Assembly (NCBI RefSeq): GCF_022533585.1
Contig: NZ_CP092827.1
Span: 2,644,001 to 2,708,000, forward strand
Direction of reading: 5' to 3'
DNA length: 64,000 nt
Source of the DNA: Pseudomonas sp. LS.1a
GTDB lineage: Bacteria; Pseudomonadota; Gammaproteobacteria; Pseudomonadales; Pseudomonadaceae
Numbering within the stretch: the first letter of the stretch is position 1; each line of letters opens with the position of its first letter. Below the pieces are notes generated by a model, which saw nothing but the letters and a program-made list of their open reading frames with translations, had not been told where the DNA came from and made no database searches. The translations under genes were made by a program, and so were the position numbers. Positions 63,047 through 64,000 of this stretch are shown piece by piece.

Positions 63047-64000
63047 ATGAGCGCGACCGCCGCAGTGAAATTATCGGATGCCGAAATTCGTCGACAGGCT
63101 GCCCAGGCCGGGGTGCGTGATCTGCGCGACCCAAGGCACCCGGGGCTTCGGTTTCGCTTCGACCAGAGCCGCCAGGGTGGCACCTGGTTCCTGGTGGCGC
63201 GCCGGAAGTGGAATCGACTCGCTCGCTTTCCGGAGTACAGCTCGGCCGCGATTCTGGCTGAGCTGCCCACTCTGCGGCAGCGCCTACTCACCCAGCCGGA
63301 TGACGTGATCGCGTTGGCTGGACTGGTGACCTTCAACGATTTGTTGGGCTGGTTCAAAGAGCGGGTGAGCGGTGATGCCAGCGTGTCGGATTCATGGAAG
63401 CGTACCGTGAGGACAGTCATCGAGCGACACCTGCAACCGCGCATTGGCGAGTTGCCGATTGCTACGCTGACAGCCGCAACGCTGGATAAGCGCTTGATGT
63501 GGCCTGCCCAGGCCGAATGCTCGACCTCCTATGTGCGGCAGATCTACCGCGTGTTGAGCCTGGCCGTAGGCAAAGCGCGTGAGCTCGGCCTGATCGGAAG
63601 CAACCCCATGGCCGAAATGAAGTTCAACCAGTTCATCAAGACCAAGATTGTGCCGAAGGATGGCAGGCTGCGAGCTGACCACCTGGAGGAGGTGATTCCC
63701 GTCCTCGGTGGGCTGTTCGGGCGGTCACCTGCAGAAGCGATGCTGCCATTGCTCATGATTTGCCACGGCACCCGCTTGGGCGAAACGCGGCGGGCCGAAT
63801 GGGCTGATTTCGCACTGGGTCATGCAGAGTGGTTCATTCCTGCCAAGCACACCAAGACCCGCACCGAGCACCGGCTCCCGCTGACGCCGCAGGTGTGCGC
63901 TTTGTTGCAAAGGTACCGCGCCGTCCAAGTAGAAAACGGCTACAGCGGCAAATACCTGTTCCCAGGCCGGAAGGGGCAGCCGTTGAGCCCCAGTCAGGCC
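63047..64000 (+). CDS. Second tyrosine recombinase (3' end outside window)
   Basis: 318 codons are visible. N-terminal arm/DUF-type domain (ELRDPRHPGLRFRF-like), SAM-like core-binding domain (about 95-190) and the start of a catalytic domain with the Arg in CHGTRLGETRRAEW. It is not the excision integrase, because int lies at the left edge; a similar recombinase in the replication region is known from other Pseudomonas phages. ATG 63047 overlaps the stop of a 12-codon GTG-started frame (63012-63050); an in-frame ATG at 63020 is also possible. Confidence 0.85.
   Translation, partial: MSATAAVKLSDAEIRRQAAQAGVRDLRDPRHPGLRFRFDQSRQGGTWFLVARRKWNRLARFPEYSSAAILAELPTLRQRLLTQPDDVIALAGLVTFNDLLGWFKERVSGDASVSDSWKRTVRTVIERHLQPRIGELPIATLTAATLDKRLMWPAQAECSTSYVRQIYRVLSLAVGKARELGLIGSNPMAEMKFNQFIKTKIVPKDGRLRADHLEEVIPVLGGLFGRSPAEAMLPLLMICHGTRLGETRRAEWADFALGHAEWFIPAKHTKTRTEHRLPLTPQVCALLQRYRAVQVENGYSGKYLFPGRKGQPLSPSQA

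Larger units (their letters stand above)
49778..64000. mobile_element. Lambda-like prophage, left part (integration, early, immunity and replication genes)
   Basis: Int and xis at the left edge, leftward early genes, cI with divergent cro, three-site operators, O-like and DnaC-like replication genes in lambda order, and absence of REP elements all mark a temperate phage. It runs past the right edge; no structural, lysis or packaging gene is in the window. Several A+T-rich cargo genes interrupt the phage backbone. Confidence 0.93.

Overview
The window looks like part of a chromosome of the Pseudomonas putida group. The evidence is the high G+C codon use, the order pvdQ - lpxH - ppiB - glnS - cysS, a csiD-lhgO glutarate locus, and many copies of a P. 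putida-like intergenic palindrome (core GCGGGTTTACCCGC). The assignment rests on recognition of gene order and protein families, not on a search. No tRNA or rRNA gene was recognised.

Layout. (1) 1-8.1 kb: end of a PvdQ-type acylase, lpxH-ppiB, glnS-cysS, and an OmpR-type two-component pair. (2) 8.2-13.0 kb: a GntR regulator divergent from csiD and lhgO, then a GABA-type permease; together these oxidise glutarate from lysine breakdown. (3) 13.1-17.7 kb: a RIO kinase, a zinc-type HemB, a DUF1275 membrane protein, riboflavin synthase and a LysR regulator. (4) 17.8-20.5 kb: pxpABC, the prokaryotic 5-oxoprolinase. (5) 20.7-28.9 kb: a compact type VI secretion island read as one unit, tssL - vgrG - adaptor - MIX/VasX-like effector - probable immunity gene - PAAR. 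(6) 29.1-35.0 kb: ugd - epimerase - ArnC-like - LAB_N - ArnT-like - SdiA-regulated family, which reads as a pathway for galacturonate decoration of lipid A or core. (7) 35.0-38.1 kb: a LysR gene, a periplasmic DJ-1/PfpI protein and a methyltransferase. (8) 38.2-49.8 kb: carboxyspermidine-route polyamine genes, a PLP dehydratase with its regulator, an amidase, a YghU-like glutathione transferase, a secreted hydrolase, an MFS carrier and an ABC-F ATPase.

(9) 49.8-64.0 kb: the left part of a lambda-like prophage; its right end is outside the window. The order is int-xis, early left-arm genes carrying inserted A+T-rich cargo (an HNH nuclease with a cytosine methyltransferase, and a two-pass coiled-coil membrane protein), a left operator, an SOS-box-preceded DUF1654-like gene, then cI with two genes behind it (GNAT-PUA/EVE-like fusion and ASCH-like), a right operator, cro, an O-like replication protein, a DnaC-like loader and a second tyrosine recombinase. 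Both operator regions carry three copies of one 12-bp palindrome (consensus CAAGCATGCTTG), which supports a lambda-type switch.

The most interesting parts are the GNAT-PUA/ASCH pair in the position lambda uses for rexAB, the gene that appears to be controlled by both LexA and CI, the HNH-methyltransferase pair, the T6SS toxin module with its change in base composition, and the putative galacturonate operon.
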